Shown piece after piece: positions 23,265-32,426 of a stretch of 48,881 nucleotides of DNA. A program made the translations under genes and the position numbers. The stretch is from a virus, in IMG/VR virus record IMGVR_UViG_3300047352_000137, positions 1 to 48,881 of that record. The stretch is one strand, 5' to 3'. Each line of letters begins with the position of its first letter. Positions within the stretch are counted from its first letter, which is position 1. The notes under the pieces were generated by a model. That model was given only the letters and a program-made list of their open reading frames with translations. It made no database searches and was not told where the DNA came from.

Positions 23265-25306
23265 TGATGCAACTTCAAAATTCTTTAATGAATGTTTTGT
23301 CAGCCAAAAATAGGCAAGACGCTATGCAAGATAGTGTTGGTATGCTCCCCTCTTATCAGTCAGGAGGTCAAGTAGACGCGCCTGACGCAACCACCACCGA
23401 AATGCAGATGATGCAGATGCAGGCAGAGCAGGGCGTGATGGAAGGTGCAGAGGAAGACCCAAACGCATCGCTTGAGGAATACATCAACGCGCTCATGATG
23501 GAGCGTGATGCCACGCAAGACCCCTCAGAACGTGCTCAAATTGAGCACATGGCTGAAGCCGCAGCACTATCTACCGAAGCGCCTATGGCTGCTCAAGCGT
23601 TTGAGATTGCAGCTCAAGGCCGAGGTGAAGACACGGCGCTCGCGCATTTACGGCCCGGTGAGGTGGTTTTGCCACCTGAAATGTTTGAAGACGCGCAGTT
23701 TGAAACGATGGTCGAAAACCGTTTCAACGAGCTAGACCTTGACCCTGAAGCACACGTTGTTGGTTTGGGCATCGCAAGCCTGAACCCGATTACTGGATTG
23801 GAAGAGTTTGGCTTTTTCAAGAAAATTGCCAAGGGCATCAAGAAAGTCGTCAAAAAGGTCGTTAAGCCGGTTGCAAAAGTTGCACAGTTTATACCCGGCC
23901 CTTGGCAACCGATTGCTGCACTGGCAAACAAAGCGTTCACGGTTTATGACGTAGCCAAAGGCAGGGCCAACCCGCTTAGCCTGTTGACTGTGGCAGGGCC
24001 GCTGGCGACTGGTGGTAGTCTCAGTCAAAACATTGGAAACATCACAAAGGCAGGATCTGGCAGTTTTATTAGTGGTTTGGGTAAAGGGTTAGCTGGCGCA
24101 GGGGCTGGCATAAAAAGTGGCATCGGTAGCTTAATCAAAAACCCTATCGGCACTTTCACCGGCTCAGCGCCGGGTGGTGGTATTCCAAGCTTGCTAAAAA
24201 CAGCAACTTACTCTGGTCAGCCGATGGCTCAAGGTGCTGCTGCAACGGGTAGCGTTCTTACTCCTAGCAATTTGCCCGGTGCTCCTACTGGAATGGTTGG
24301 GAAAAGCCTAAGTGCGTTAGCGGGTGCTAGTGGCGCAGGGATGACTGGCGCTCCCCAACAATACCAAATTCAATCTGGAGATACGCTATCTGGAATCGCC
24401 GCACAACTTGGCGTGTCGGTTGCGGATTTGATGGCACTCAATCCAAACATAACTGACCCTAATTTGATTATTTCTGGTCAGATGCTGAATGTGCCGGGCG
24501 GTCAAGTGCAAGCAGGCGCTAGCGGGTTCAATTTACCCGCAATACTGGGTGGAAGCGGCACTCCGGGGCAAAGCCGCCTTGGTCTGATAGAAGACTTTTT
24601 GAAAGGCAGGCCGTCAGACCCAGTGCGAGCAAGTGCCGGTCTTGGCAGTTTAGGTAATTTATTTAGCGGCAGCGGAACCGGCAGCAGCGGCGGTTTCGGG
24701 TTAGGTCAGCTAGGCGCTATCGGCGCTGCTGGCTTGCTTGGCAAGCTGGCTTATGACGAAGCCAAAGATAGAAAGGGCGTAGCCTTAACTCCGCTTACTC
24801 AAGAGGGATCAACTGGCCGATACAACATCGAAGCCGAAATTGCACGGCGCACGGGCCAGCCTGCACCTAACCCTGTTGAGTACGGTTTGTTACCAACGGG
24901 AACAATACCCACACTAAGTGGTGGTAGACCAACCCCAAGAGCCGAAGAAACACAGCAGCCAGTAATGACCGCACGGTATGGCGGCGCTGTCATGCCGATG
25001 GCTTACGCCAAGGGCGGTAACGTGGCCACAGAAGACTTTGAGCGCATGAACGGTGGCATCAACGGCGAGGGCACAGAAACCAGTGACGATGTGCCTGCCA
25101 TGCTGTCAGACGGCGAATTCGTCATGACTGGGCAAGCAGTACGAGGTGCTGGCGCTTTTGACTTGTCCAAGGGTAAAGGCGGTATCATCACGCTGACACC
25201 AAACGGCGGCGAAAGCAGAGAAGGCGGCACAGCCTTGATGTATGAGATGATGGATTTGTTCGCTGAGTTTGCAGATAAGCCTAAATCAAAGAGGGCAGCG
25301 GCATGA
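23264..25306 (+). CDS. Internal virion protein with LysM domain
   Basis: A 680-residue protein. The parts in order are a Met/Gln-rich acidic start with SYQSGGQV (about 30-37); a HLRPGEVVLPPEMF motif (about 127-140); a basic amphipathic stretch KKIAKGIKKVVKKVVKPVAKVAQFIPG (about 185-212) that could insert in membranes; Gly/Ala-rich spans; a LysM domain YQIQSGDTLSGIAAQLGVSV through IISGQMLNVP (about 366-409), which binds peptidoglycan; and a C-terminal motif DDVPAMLSDGEFVMTGQAV. This suggests a protein ejected with DNA that helps cross the cell wall. It starts with a TAATG overlap. Confidence 0.7.
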   Translation: MMQLQNSLMNVLSAKNRQDAMQDSVGMLPSYQSGGQVDAPDATTTEMQMMQMQAEQGVMEGAEEDPNASLEEYINALMMERDATQDPSERAQIEHMAEAAALSTEAPMAAQAFEIAAQGRGEDTALAHLRPGEVVLPPEMFEDAQFETMVENRFNELDLDPEAHVVGLGIASLNPITGLEEFGFFKKIAKGIKKVVKKVVKPVAKVAQFIPGPWQPIAALANKAFTVYDVAKGRANPLSLLTVAGPLATGGSLSQNIGNITKAGSGSFISGLGKGLAGAGAGIKSGIGSLIKNPIGTFTGSAPGGGIPSLLKTATYSGQPMAQGAAATGSVLTPSNLPGAPTGMVGKSLSALAGASGAGMTGAPQQYQIQSGDTLSGIAAQLGVSVADLMALNPNITDPNLIISGQMLNVPGGQVQAGASGFNLPAILGGSGTPGQSRLGLIEDFLKGRPSDPVRASAGLGSLGNLFSGSGTGSSGGFGLGQLGAIGAAGLLGKLAYDEAKDRKGVALTPLTQEGSTGRYNIEAEIARRTGQPAPNPVEYGLLPTGTIPTLSGGRPTPRAEETQQPVMTARYGGAVMPMAYAKGGNVATEDFERMNGGINGEGTETSDDVPAMLSDGEFVMTGQAVRGAGAFDLSKGKGGIITLTPNGGESREGGTALMYEMMDLFAEFADKPKSKRAAA

Positions 25307-27057
25307 GCATATTGACACCCGGCCAGCTTGCTAGGGTTCGTCGGTTCCAAGAGGGCGGCAGTACATCGCAGCCTTTTGTTGCAGGCGTAACCAAGACTGA
25401 GCAGCGCATCGATCCAATCACTCAGCAACTGCTGTTTGGTTTAGATGGTCAGGGTGGGTTCATCCCCGGCGCTTTCCGCGCAGCAGAGCGCACCTTCTTC
25501 GATGACCAAGGTCGCCCGATTGTCATACCCCAAGAGATCGCAGGCTTTAGCCCTGATCAAATCAGGGCGATGGAGTTGGCTAGAGCCAACATCGGCGTAC
25601 AACAACCCTTCATCGACGAGGCGATGCGCCGAGGGCAGATGGGCATTGGATCAATTCAACGGGGCTTGGAAGAACAAGCTCTATCGTCGCAGAGGGCGCT
25701 AGAGGCAACCAGAGAAGGTTCTCGGTTTGCCCTTGACCAAAGAGACCGTGCGCTCATGGATGCGCTCAGAGGCACTCAGGAGGGCCGTGGCAGGGCTATA
25801 TCGGCTGAAGAGCGGCTTCGTGGTGACTTGGGCGATTTAGCTCGTCGAGGTGTGCGCGACACGCAAAGATTTGGCATGGACTTGGCTCGCGCTCGACAGC
25901 AGGGTCGCAGAACATACGACGAGTTTGGTCGTGACATTACCGACACCGTAGGAATGAGCATGACGGAGGCGCAGCGCCTTCGTAGTGGCTTGGGTGAGTC
26001 TGAAGAGCTATTGCGAGGAACTGCTGGTGACTTCGATGTAGCTGAAGCTACGGCGAGATATCAAGATCCTTACGAAGATCAGGTCGTACAGCAGATGATC
26101 CAAGACGCAACCGAAGGTCTTGCTAAGCAGGACATCGGTGCGATTGCCAGCGATATACAAAGAGGTGGCCAGTCTGCATTTGGCTCCAGAGCGCGTCTGA
26201 GCGCCGAAGAGAGGGCGGAAGCCCTTGGTAGGGGTCTGGCAAAGAGTGTTGGTGAACTGCGCTCACGCGGCTTTCAGCAGGCTCAGCAGACGGCTATTAG
26301 CGAAGACGAAAGGCGGCGACAGGCTGCACGAACCGCATCGGCTGGTTTGGCAGGGCTGCGCGGTCAAGCCTATGGCGCAGGTCGTGATGTGACTGGTCAG
26401 CTAGGTCAAGCGGCACAAGCCAAGCTTGCGGCTGGCACGGGTTATGGAAACTTGCTTCAACAAACCGCTCAACAGCAGCTTGGTGCTCAGCAGCAGCTCG
26501 GCAGTCAGCTAGGGCAGATGGCGCAGCAGCGGTTTGCTGCTGGCACAGGTTTGGGCCAAGCACTGTCTGGTTACGGTCAGCAAAGCGCAGCGGCTAGACA
26601 ACAAGCTGGTCAAACGGGCATGGGCGTAGCTGGCGCTCTTGCAGGTCAGTACGGTCAGATTGGAGCGCAGCAAGCGGCTGGCGGACAGGCTCTAGGAGCC
26701 GCCCAGACGGGTTATGGCGGCTTCCTGACTGGGTTAGGCCAGCAGGCCCAGCAAGCCGGTATGCAGGACGTGGCGAGCTTACAGGGCATTGGCGGCATGA
26801 CTCAGCAGCAGCGACAGCAACAGCTTGACGCGCAACGTGCTGGTTTGTTGCAGGCTCAGCAAGCGCCACTGGCTCAGTACCAAGCCTTGATGCCATTCGT
26901 GCAAATGGCCCCAGCGGGTCAGACGCAGTTCCAGACACAATTTACGCCTCCACCAAATGCGCTTGGGGCTGGTCTTTCAGCAGGACTTGGAACACTTGGC
27001 GCGTTGGGTAACTTCTTCAACCCATCTACTGGGCTTTCAGGGAGTGGTAATCGGTAA
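25303..27057 (+). CDS. Gln/Ala/Gly-rich internal virion protein
   Basis: A 584-residue protein. The start MSILTPGQLARVRRFQEGG shows a short basic helix and a GG motif. A long helical region (about 95-330, Arg/Glu-rich) leads to a strongly repetitive Gln/Ala/Gly region (about 340-520, QQQLGAQQQLGSQLGQMAQQ). The C-terminus is glycine-rich with a possible membrane-active segment (LGAGLSAGLGTLGALGNFF). The composition is that of podoviral ejection proteins. It is coupled to genes on both sides by ATGA and TAATG overlaps. Confidence 0.65.
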   Translation: MSILTPGQLARVRRFQEGGSTSQPFVAGVTKTEQRIDPITQQLLFGLDGQGGFIPGAFRAAERTFFDDQGRPIVIPQEIAGFSPDQIRAMELARANIGVQQPFIDEAMRRGQMGIGSIQRGLEEQALSSQRALEATREGSRFALDQRDRALMDALRGTQEGRGRAISAEERLRGDLGDLARRGVRDTQRFGMDLARARQQGRRTYDEFGRDITDTVGMSMTEAQRLRSGLGESEELLRGTAGDFDVAEATARYQDPYEDQVVQQMIQDATEGLAKQDIGAIASDIQRGGQSAFGSRARLSAEERAEALGRGLAKSVGELRSRGFQQAQQTAISEDERRRQAARTASAGLAGLRGQAYGAGRDVTGQLGQAAQAKLAAGTGYGNLLQQTAQQQLGAQQQLGSQLGQMAQQRFAAGTGLGQALSGYGQQSAAARQQAGQTGMGVAGALAGQYGQIGAQQAAGGQALGAAQTGYGGFLTGLGQQAQQAGMQDVASLQGIGGMTQQQRQQQLDAQRAGLLQAQQAPLAQYQALMPFVQMAPAGQTQFQTQFTPPPNALGAGLSAGLGTLGALGNFFNPSTGLSGSGNR

Positions 27058-27878
27058 TGGCCATAAATAGGGCGCAGTTAGAGCAGCAGATTCAAAGCTT
27101 GAGCAATGGCGGGGAAAGCCAAAGCTCTATGGCGGACAATTACATTGCCGGTTTGAGGGGTGTAGATCGATCACCAGTAAGCTATGAAGAAGTTAAAAAA
27201 AGAGCTGATGAGCTGTACAAATACTTTCCTCAACCTAGACAGCCAAACATCTACGATTTAGCGAGTAGTCTGGCGAGAGGCATCGCTCAAAATGCTCAAA
27301 GCGCAAGACCAACAGCTCTAGGCTACGGCTTGGGACTTGGCTTTGATCTTTTTAACCAACAATTTCAAAAGCGCAGAGAAGAAGCAGATAAAATGCGGCG
27401 AGAGATGATGCTTTTAGCGCGGCAAGAGGTTGAAAAAGAAAAATCTGATGATGTTCGATTGCAAGAGGCTGGTTTAGAAGCTGCCTTTAAGTTGCAACTT
27501 GAGAGGCTCAAGCTGTCTGGTTCAGGCGTTTTTCAGGGTAAGGGCGATTTGGCCTCTGCCTTGAATTACATTTTGAGGGCGCAAGCAGATCCGAGACTTA
27601 AATTCGATGAAAACAACAACCTTCGACCAGAGTATGCTTTCGCAAAAGCCTTGGTCGAAAGGCCCACGCCGCGAGTCGTGCAAACGGATCAGGGGTCTGT
27701 AGTTGTACAGCTCCCCGGCTTGAATGTAGATCAAATTTTGGGTGAATCAACGTCTTCACCACAAGCCAGCTCTCCCACAGGGAGCGCACCACAAGGGTTT
27801 ACTGACACGGGCCGCACCACGTCAGATGGTCGAAGAATTTTTCAAGACCCTAATGGAAGATTGGTGGTAGAGCAATAA
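27057..27878 (+). CDS. Helical internal virion protein
   Basis: A 273-residue protein. A start with INRAQLEQQIQSLSNGG, a region with DLASSLARGIAQNAQSARPT, and a charged coiled coil (about 100-165, KRREEADKMRREMMLLARQE) are followed by a Ser/Pro-rich linker and a C-terminal GRRIFQDPNGRLVVEQ. No enzyme motif is seen. It lies in the run of ejection-type genes and is probably in the virion. Confidence 0.6.
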   Translation: MAINRAQLEQQIQSLSNGGESQSSMADNYIAGLRGVDRSPVSYEEVKKRADELYKYFPQPRQPNIYDLASSLARGIAQNAQSARPTALGYGLGLGFDLFNQQFQKRREEADKMRREMMLLARQEVEKEKSDDVRLQEAGLEAAFKLQLERLKLSGSGVFQGKGDLASALNYILRAQADPRLKFDENNNLRPEYAFAKALVERPTPRVVQTDQGSVVVQLPGLNVDQILGESTSSPQASSPTGSAPQGFTDTGRTTSDGRRIFQDPNGRLVVEQ

Positions 27879-27880
27879 TC

Positions 27881-28537
27881 ATGAGCGAAAACTTCAGACC
27901 GCTAACAGAAGAAGAGCAAAGACAATATCTTATTGACTCTGATAAACCCTCTCCAAGCCCGTCAATTCAATCCTTCGATATTGCAGGCTCTGAAAGGTTA
28001 AAAGACCCTTTTACCGTTTCCCAAAAACAAACTGCTGGTTACGCAGCACGAATGCAACGTGCTGTAGAGCAGATGGAGCGACTGGAGGATAGCGGTTTCG
28101 ATCCTGTAAATTTCAAAGATTCCGTTCTTGTCGAATATGCACCTTTTATTCCTGATCTCGCAGAAAACTTTTTGAAGTCATCAAAATATCAACAGTACCA
28201 AAGAGCAATGACAGACTTTATCATGGCTCAGTTACGCGATGAATCTGGCGCAGCCATTTCTGCTGGTGAATTCCCATTAGCTTTTAGGATTTATATTCCA
28301 CAGCCGGGAGATGGGCCAGAGGTAATTCAGGCCAAAAGAGAAGCCAGAAGGTCTGCTTTGAGTGCTATGAAGGCTGGCGCTGGCAAAGCGTTTGATCGAG
28401 CTTATAGCGAAACACAAGGGGTCACTGAAGGGCAAACGCCATCTTCAGAGAAAGCGTTGATGATTCTTTTGGAGCGAGCAAAAAAAGATCCTGAGCTGGC
28501 AGAAAAGTTAAGACAAAGGGGCTTGTTACCACAATGA
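27881..28537 (+). CDS. Helical virion-associated protein
   Basis: A 218-residue protein, mainly helical with an acidic, proline-containing start (RPLTEEEQRQYLIDSDKPSP). The middle contains YAARMQRAVEQMERLEDSGFDP and RAMTDFIMAQLRDESGAAIS, a pattern seen in marine phage internal proteins of unknown function. It overlaps the next gene by 4 bases. I would place it with the ejection proteins. Confidence 0.6.
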   Translation: MSENFRPLTEEEQRQYLIDSDKPSPSPSIQSFDIAGSERLKDPFTVSQKQTAGYAARMQRAVEQMERLEDSGFDPVNFKDSVLVEYAPFIPDLAENFLKSSKYQQYQRAMTDFIMAQLRDESGAAISAGEFPLAFRIYIPQPGDGPEVIQAKREARRSALSAMKAGAGKAFDRAYSETQGVTEGQTPSSEKALMILLERAKKDPELAEKLRQRGLLPQ

Positions 28538-31101
28538 CGCAAACAGCTTTAGAGACCTTAAACGATGATATTTTGCTCGATATGGTTACCCCATCTGGAA
28601 GAGTCCCTGTAGATAACCAAAGTAGCTTGGGGTTCACTGACGATTTATTGTTGCAGATTGCCCAGAAGAAGCTTTCAAACTCAATAGACACCCAAAGCGG
28701 CGCACCCGCAAGTGTTCGGGCACAAGTGGCCGCTGCACAGACACCAAACGATAGGCTGTCAACGCTGCAAAAATTCTTTCCTGACGCCATTCCGATAGAG
28801 GTTTTTGACCCTGAGTACGGGGCGTCAAAATTTGGTAGAGGAAACTTTGTTTTTACCAATCCAGAAACGGGTCAGCTAACCCTGTTTGATGAAGATATTC
28901 GTTTGTTTGGTGTCCCTATACCTACACTGGGCGACATAGCGGATGTCGGCCCAGAAATTGCTGAGACCGTAGGCGGTATTACTGCTGGAACGCTTGCCGC
29001 TGGTGCGGCTGGAACAGCAACTTCACCCACCGTTGTCGGCTCCATACCTGCCGCTACAGCCGCTTTCATTGCTGGCGAAGGTATCGGCAGTGCAACTGCT
29101 AGAGAAGCTTACATCAGCATATTGGACTATTTTGGAGAAACCGAAGATAACCGCACGGGTTTAGAGCGATTGAGCGACTTTTCAACAACAGCGGTTTTGA
29201 ATGCAGCGATGGGGCCAATCGTTAGCAAGTTGTTTGAGGGGGTGAAGTTTGTAGCCGGTGCGCCTATTAGGTATGCAAATAACGCTCTTTCTGTTCCTGC
29301 AAAAGAAGCTTACGAAAGGCTTGTTCGCACAGGTGTCACAGACCCAACCGTAGGGCAAGTAACATCCAGTCCTTTGGCAAATTTATTTGAAAATGCAGTT
29401 TTATCAAACCTGCCAACTTCTACCGTTACGATGCGACAGAACGCAGAGCAGACGATTCGGCAGATAGAAGAGGCGGCTCAAAAACTTACTGAAAAGTATG
29501 GCGGCGCTAGAACATCCTCTGAAGCTGCTGAGCGAGTAATGGGTGCTGCTCAAGCGGCACGGGACAGGTATGACGCTCAAGTTAGGGCTTTATACTCTGA
29601 GGTAGATGAGTTAATGCCCTTGAATGTAAGTTCGGATGGCAAAAATACGATTCAATTTGTTGAAAAGTATTTAGCAGACTCAAAGACTGCAACCGGCAAA
29701 GATGATTTAGACGCAGCGTTACGGTTGGCGGAAAAGCTGTTGCAAGACGCAAAAAATGGGGCGCTAAACTTCAACCGGCTACAAGCTTTCAGATCAAGCG
29801 TGATGAATACTGTGAGAAAAGCAGAGTCTCAAGGCGCGTTGAACAGCTCTGAAAGAAAGATAAAAGAGCTGATCCCATATATCACACAAGATTTAGACGA
29901 TTTAGTTCAGCGTGGCGCTATGGAGGCATCTTTTGGCACTGGGGCCGAGGCAGGTGCTTCAGCTGCGGGTCGAACAATTTTAGATAAGTTCAAGGCCGCT
30001 AACGCTTTTGTTGCTGAAAACTCAAAGAAGGGCGGCGACATCGCCTTTGTTGATGCCACCATTCGCAAAGGTCAAGAAAGGGCAACGCAAGCCTTGAACT
30101 ACGTTTTGTCTGGCGCACGGGACAGCGGAGATAGCATTGAAATTCTGCGAAGGCAATTTGACCCAGATGAGTTTAACGTCATATCTGGCTACATGCTTGG
30201 CAAAATGGGCACACCCACGCCCGGTCAAGCAGGCGCTGTTGAGTTGGGTGAAGCTGCTGCAATGGAAGGCAGAGATTATATATCTGCTTCTGGTTTCTCT
30301 CCCAGAAGATTTTTGTTCAACTGGAACAACTTATCGAAGGAAGCAAAGGAAGCTCTTTTTTACGGCACAGAGTATGAAAAGCTCGTACCTGCGCTAGACG
30401 ATTTGACCTTTACTTTAGAAAGGGTCGCTAGAAACGCCAGCGATATGGCTAACCCATCTGGAACCGCGAGAGCTGTTGCTGCTATGGGTATGTTTGGCGT
30501 TTTAGGTGGAGATACTGTTTTTGGCAAGGCGTTAGGGTCAGACGGTTTTGAGTACGGTTTTGGCGGTTTAATTGGCCCTTACGCAGCCGCGAAACTTATG
30601 ACTAACCAAGATTTTGTTAAATGGGTTTCAACAGGTGTAGAAAAAGCAGTTTACAACCCAAAATCTTTTGGTCAGCACGTCAGAAGGTTGTACCAAATAT
30701 ACGAGGTAAACCCAGACATTCGTGACGGGATAAAAGCCGTGCTGCATGGCATGACTCAAGACACGATTGAACCGTTGCCAAACGAGTCAAGTCAATCAGC
30801 GCCAAGTTTAGCGCCAAAAGATAATGAGCTTGGTTTTCGTCAGGTAGTGCCCAAAAGCACCGCAGACAAGATACTACCAAGCCGCATTGAGTCTTTAGAA
30901 AAAATGAACCAAGTTGCGGGTGCGCCACCAATGGCAGAAGAGATATCGATGTTTGAGCCTTTGCCTGAAGCTCAGCCGTCAACCCCCACAATGGGCCAGA
31001 TAGACCCAGCCATGTCGCCTACTATCCTGCCATCAGACAAGGATAGGGAGCTTGCCATGCGCCTGAGAGGGCCGTTAGGCGGGATCGCTTCCCTCGCCTA
31101 G
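28534..31101 (+). CDS. Large internal virion (ejection) protein
   Basis: An 855-residue protein. An Ala/Gly/Thr-rich hydrophobic segment (about 145-190, VGGITAGTLAAGAAGTATS and PAATAAFIAGEGIG) could cross a membrane. It is followed by long coiled coils (about 300-500) and a C-terminal region with another hydrophobic patch (GGDTVFGKALGSDGFEYGFG, about 660-680). No lytic transglycosylase motif is found. It probably forms part of the ejectosome channel. The end overlaps the oppositely oriented gene by 27 bases, and no terminator is visible between them. Confidence 0.65.
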   Translation: MTQTALETLNDDILLDMVTPSGRVPVDNQSSLGFTDDLLLQIAQKKLSNSIDTQSGAPASVRAQVAAAQTPNDRLSTLQKFFPDAIPIEVFDPEYGASKFGRGNFVFTNPETGQLTLFDEDIRLFGVPIPTLGDIADVGPEIAETVGGITAGTLAAGAAGTATSPTVVGSIPAATAAFIAGEGIGSATAREAYISILDYFGETEDNRTGLERLSDFSTTAVLNAAMGPIVSKLFEGVKFVAGAPIRYANNALSVPAKEAYERLVRTGVTDPTVGQVTSSPLANLFENAVLSNLPTSTVTMRQNAEQTIRQIEEAAQKLTEKYGGARTSSEAAERVMGAAQAARDRYDAQVRALYSEVDELMPLNVSSDGKNTIQFVEKYLADSKTATGKDDLDAALRLAEKLLQDAKNGALNFNRLQAFRSSVMNTVRKAESQGALNSSERKIKELIPYITQDLDDLVQRGAMEASFGTGAEAGASAAGRTILDKFKAANAFVAENSKKGGDIAFVDATIRKGQERATQALNYVLSGARDSGDSIEILRRQFDPDEFNVISGYMLGKMGTPTPGQAGAVELGEAAAMEGRDYISASGFSPRRFLFNWNNLSKEAKEALFYGTEYEKLVPALDDLTFTLERVARNASDMANPSGTARAVAAMGMFGVLGGDTVFGKALGSDGFEYGFGGLIGPYAAAKLMTNQDFVKWVSTGVEKAVYNPKSFGQHVRRLYQIYEVNPDIRDGIKAVLHGMTQDTIEPLPNESSQSAPSLAPKDNELGFRQVVPKSTADKILPSRIESLEKMNQVAGAPPMAEEISMFEPLPEAQPSTPTMGQIDPAMSPTILPSDKDRELAMRLRGPLGGIASLA

Positions 31102-31347
31102 CATGGGAAGTTCTGGCTCGGCAGGGCTGGCGATGATCATTGCGCCACTGACATTCCAGTCAAAGTCGTAACCCATGTGAAACTCGCCCTCGAAGTCGAT
31201 CATGAGGTTGCGGCTACAAAGCCGTAGTAGCGCCGCCTGTTGGTGTAGGGTCATCCTGCTGAACAGATCTATCACTTCTTCAGCGTTAGCCACGGGCCGA
31301 TACGATTGCGGTACCTGAGCTGGTTTCTTTTTGAATATGTTTTTCAA
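31075..31347 (-). CDS. Small acidic protein downstream of the RHH regulator
   Basis: A 90-residue protein with a TTG start that overlaps the TGA of the regulator gene (TTGA). The N-terminus is basic (MKNIFKKKPAQ). The centre is helical (EEVIDLFSRMTLHQQAALLRL), and the C-terminus is acidic. A helix-turn-helix is not evident. It overlaps the end of the ejection-protein gene from the other strand. It may act with the regulator; this is only from coupling. Confidence 0.55.
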   Translation of the reverse strand: MKNIFKKKPAQVPQSYRPVANAEEVIDLFSRMTLHQQAALLRLCSRNLMIDFEGEFHMGYDFDWNVSGAMIIASPAEPELPMLGEGSDPA

Positions 31348-31553
31348 TGTCGATCCCTATCGAAAAGCTCGTCGTAACGGTCTTCAATCATTAGCTGTAA
31401 CTGACTGATCAGGGTGCGGCGCTCTTTGCCGCAAATCTGTCGTAGCTTCCAGTAGGTGTCTTCGTCGATAGCGAGCGACTTGCGCTTGCGGTCATCACGA
31501 TAAATCGCATCGACCTCCATGCCGTCCTCGTCCAAAACTTTTTCTTTTGCCAT
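31344..31553 (-). CDS. Ribbon-helix-helix transcription regulator
   Basis: A 69-residue protein. KRKSLAIDEDTYWKLRQICGKERRTLISQLQLMIED fits the ribbon-helix-helix (Arc/MetJ/CopG) fold: beta strand KSLAID, helix DTYWKLRQIC, then TLISQLQLMIED. Such proteins bind operators as dimers. The start is ATG 31553 (with AGGAA upstream); the longer frame crosses the divergent promoter. It lies back-to-back with an oxygenase gene, across a region of short repeats that may be its operators. It is probably an early repressor or a switch factor. Confidence 0.75.
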   Translation of the reverse strand: MAKEKVLDEDGMEVDAIYRDDRKRKSLAIDEDTYWKLRQICGKERRTLISQLQLMIEDRYDELFDRDRH

Positions 31554-31580
31554 GATCATTTCCTGCAAATTATTGATGAA

Positions 31581-31609
31581 GTCTACAAGATTGTATAAGA
31601 TTGTACAAT
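31581..31609. promoter_or_regulatory. Divergent control region with repeats and palindrome
   Basis: Two direct copies of AAGATTGTA (31587-31595 and 31598-31606) lie between the RHH gene and the oxygenase gene. The second runs into a perfect palindrome, ATTGTACAAT (31600-31609), that covers the oxygenase start codon. On the plus strand TTGATG (31573) is 15 bases from TATAAG. On the minus strand TTGTAC (31607-31602) is 17 bases from TAGACT. Tandem short repeats are typical RHH operators. The assignment is by pattern. Confidence 0.55.
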
Positions 31610-32321
31610 GTATGAAGTAAAGAACTATATGCTGTCGATGCAGTCGCATTGGATGGTTAATCAGCCCCTGTACAAAGCCGTACAGGAAAGCGTACCGCTC
31701 ATTGCAGAGTACCGCACAAGGGAGGGTGTAGAGCGGCTGGCTAAGACCCCAGTATCCCAGCTCTGCAAGCGCATCTTTCCCGACGTGTATCGGGTGCCCT
31801 TGTTTCGCAGGCAGTTCTGCAAGATGTTGGTCGAAGAGATCAAGCTGATGGAGCAAGAGATACCCTTCGTGCCCAATGATGACGAGGACGAGCTAAGGCA
31901 GATCCCAGAGATCGTGCTAAGGGATCATGTGCCAGAGCTGTACCGCACGATGTGGTTTGTCGTGCAGAACGTCTTGCAGCCGATCTTCTACAGCCTGTAC
32001 CAGCGTGATTGCCATGACGTGGCTTCGATCCAGATAGCCAACTACAACCCCAAGGACAAGCAGAAAGGGGCGTGGCACCACGACGAGAGCGCCGACATCA
32101 GCGTTGTGGTTCCGCTGAACACCGACGAATACAAGGGCGGTGGCACTGAGTTTCACAATCATGGGGTTCTTAGTCCGTTGCCCAGCGGCCACGCGCTGAT
32201 CTTTCCTTCCTTTACCAACCTGCACCGTGGCCTAGCGGTAGAGAGTGGCGACCGCTACCTGTTGGTTTTCTGGCTCTACAACAAGCGCCGACTCATCGAT
32301 AACTACAACGAATTGGCATAA
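31608..32321 (+). CDS. 2OG-Fe(II) oxygenase, prolyl-hydroxylase-like
   Basis: A 237-residue protein. The C-terminal half holds the dioxygenase core: WHHDESADISVVVPLN with H157-H158-D159 (H-x-D, using H157), then GGGTEFHNHG (178-186), LPSGHALIFPS (191-201), distal H206 in NLHRGL and R216 in SGDRYLLVFWL. That is the P4H-type layout, distinct from the H-x-H enzyme at 355. The N-terminal 130 residues are helical and not recognised. The start ATG lies 5 bases after a possible -10 box, so the message may be nearly leaderless. The substrate is unknown. Confidence 0.85.
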   Translation: MYEVKNYMLSMQSHWMVNQPLYKAVQESVPLIAEYRTREGVERLAKTPVSQLCKRIFPDVYRVPLFRRQFCKMLVEEIKLMEQEIPFVPNDDEDELRQIPEIVLRDHVPELYRTMWFVVQNVLQPIFYSLYQRDCHDVASIQIANYNPKDKQKGAWHHDESADISVVVPLNTDEYKGGGTEFHNHGVLSPLPSGHALIFPSFTNLHRGLAVESGDRYLLVFWLYNKRRLIDNYNELA

Positions 32322-32388
32322 ATTTGTAAATAATTGCATTTATTTGTAAATAAATGTGTACAACGACACGGGATTATGAGACTATATC
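32322..32388 (+). promoter_or_regulatory. Promoter region with shared CGACACGG element
   Basis: GTGTACAACGACACGG (32356-32371) aligns with the TTGCACATCGACACGG element of the promoters at 12355 and 46079. A clear -10 box is lacking: TATGAG (32375) and GACTAT (32380) are candidates. An AT-rich inverted stretch with repeated ATTTGTAAATAA lies upstream. The site precedes the gene at 32427. Confidence 0.55.
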
Positions 32389-32390
32389 TG

Positions 32391-32419
32391 CGTTGGGAGG
32401 ATAACCCTCCCCGCTAACG
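32391..32419 (+). promoter_or_regulatory. Leader hairpin before an early gene
   Basis: CGTT-GGGAGG (32391-32400) pairs with CCTCCC (32406-32411) and AACG (32416-32419), giving 6 + 4 bp with loop ATAAC and a 4-base bulge. The binding site GGAG starts at the last base of the stem. The hairpin could stabilise the message or tune translation. It lacks a T-run and is not a terminator. Confidence 0.55.
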
Positions 32420-32426
32420 GAGAAAG

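Noticed and set aside
31554-31856. N-terminal extension of the RHH gene
   Set aside because: Covers the divergent control region and the first part of the oxygenase gene; no binding site.
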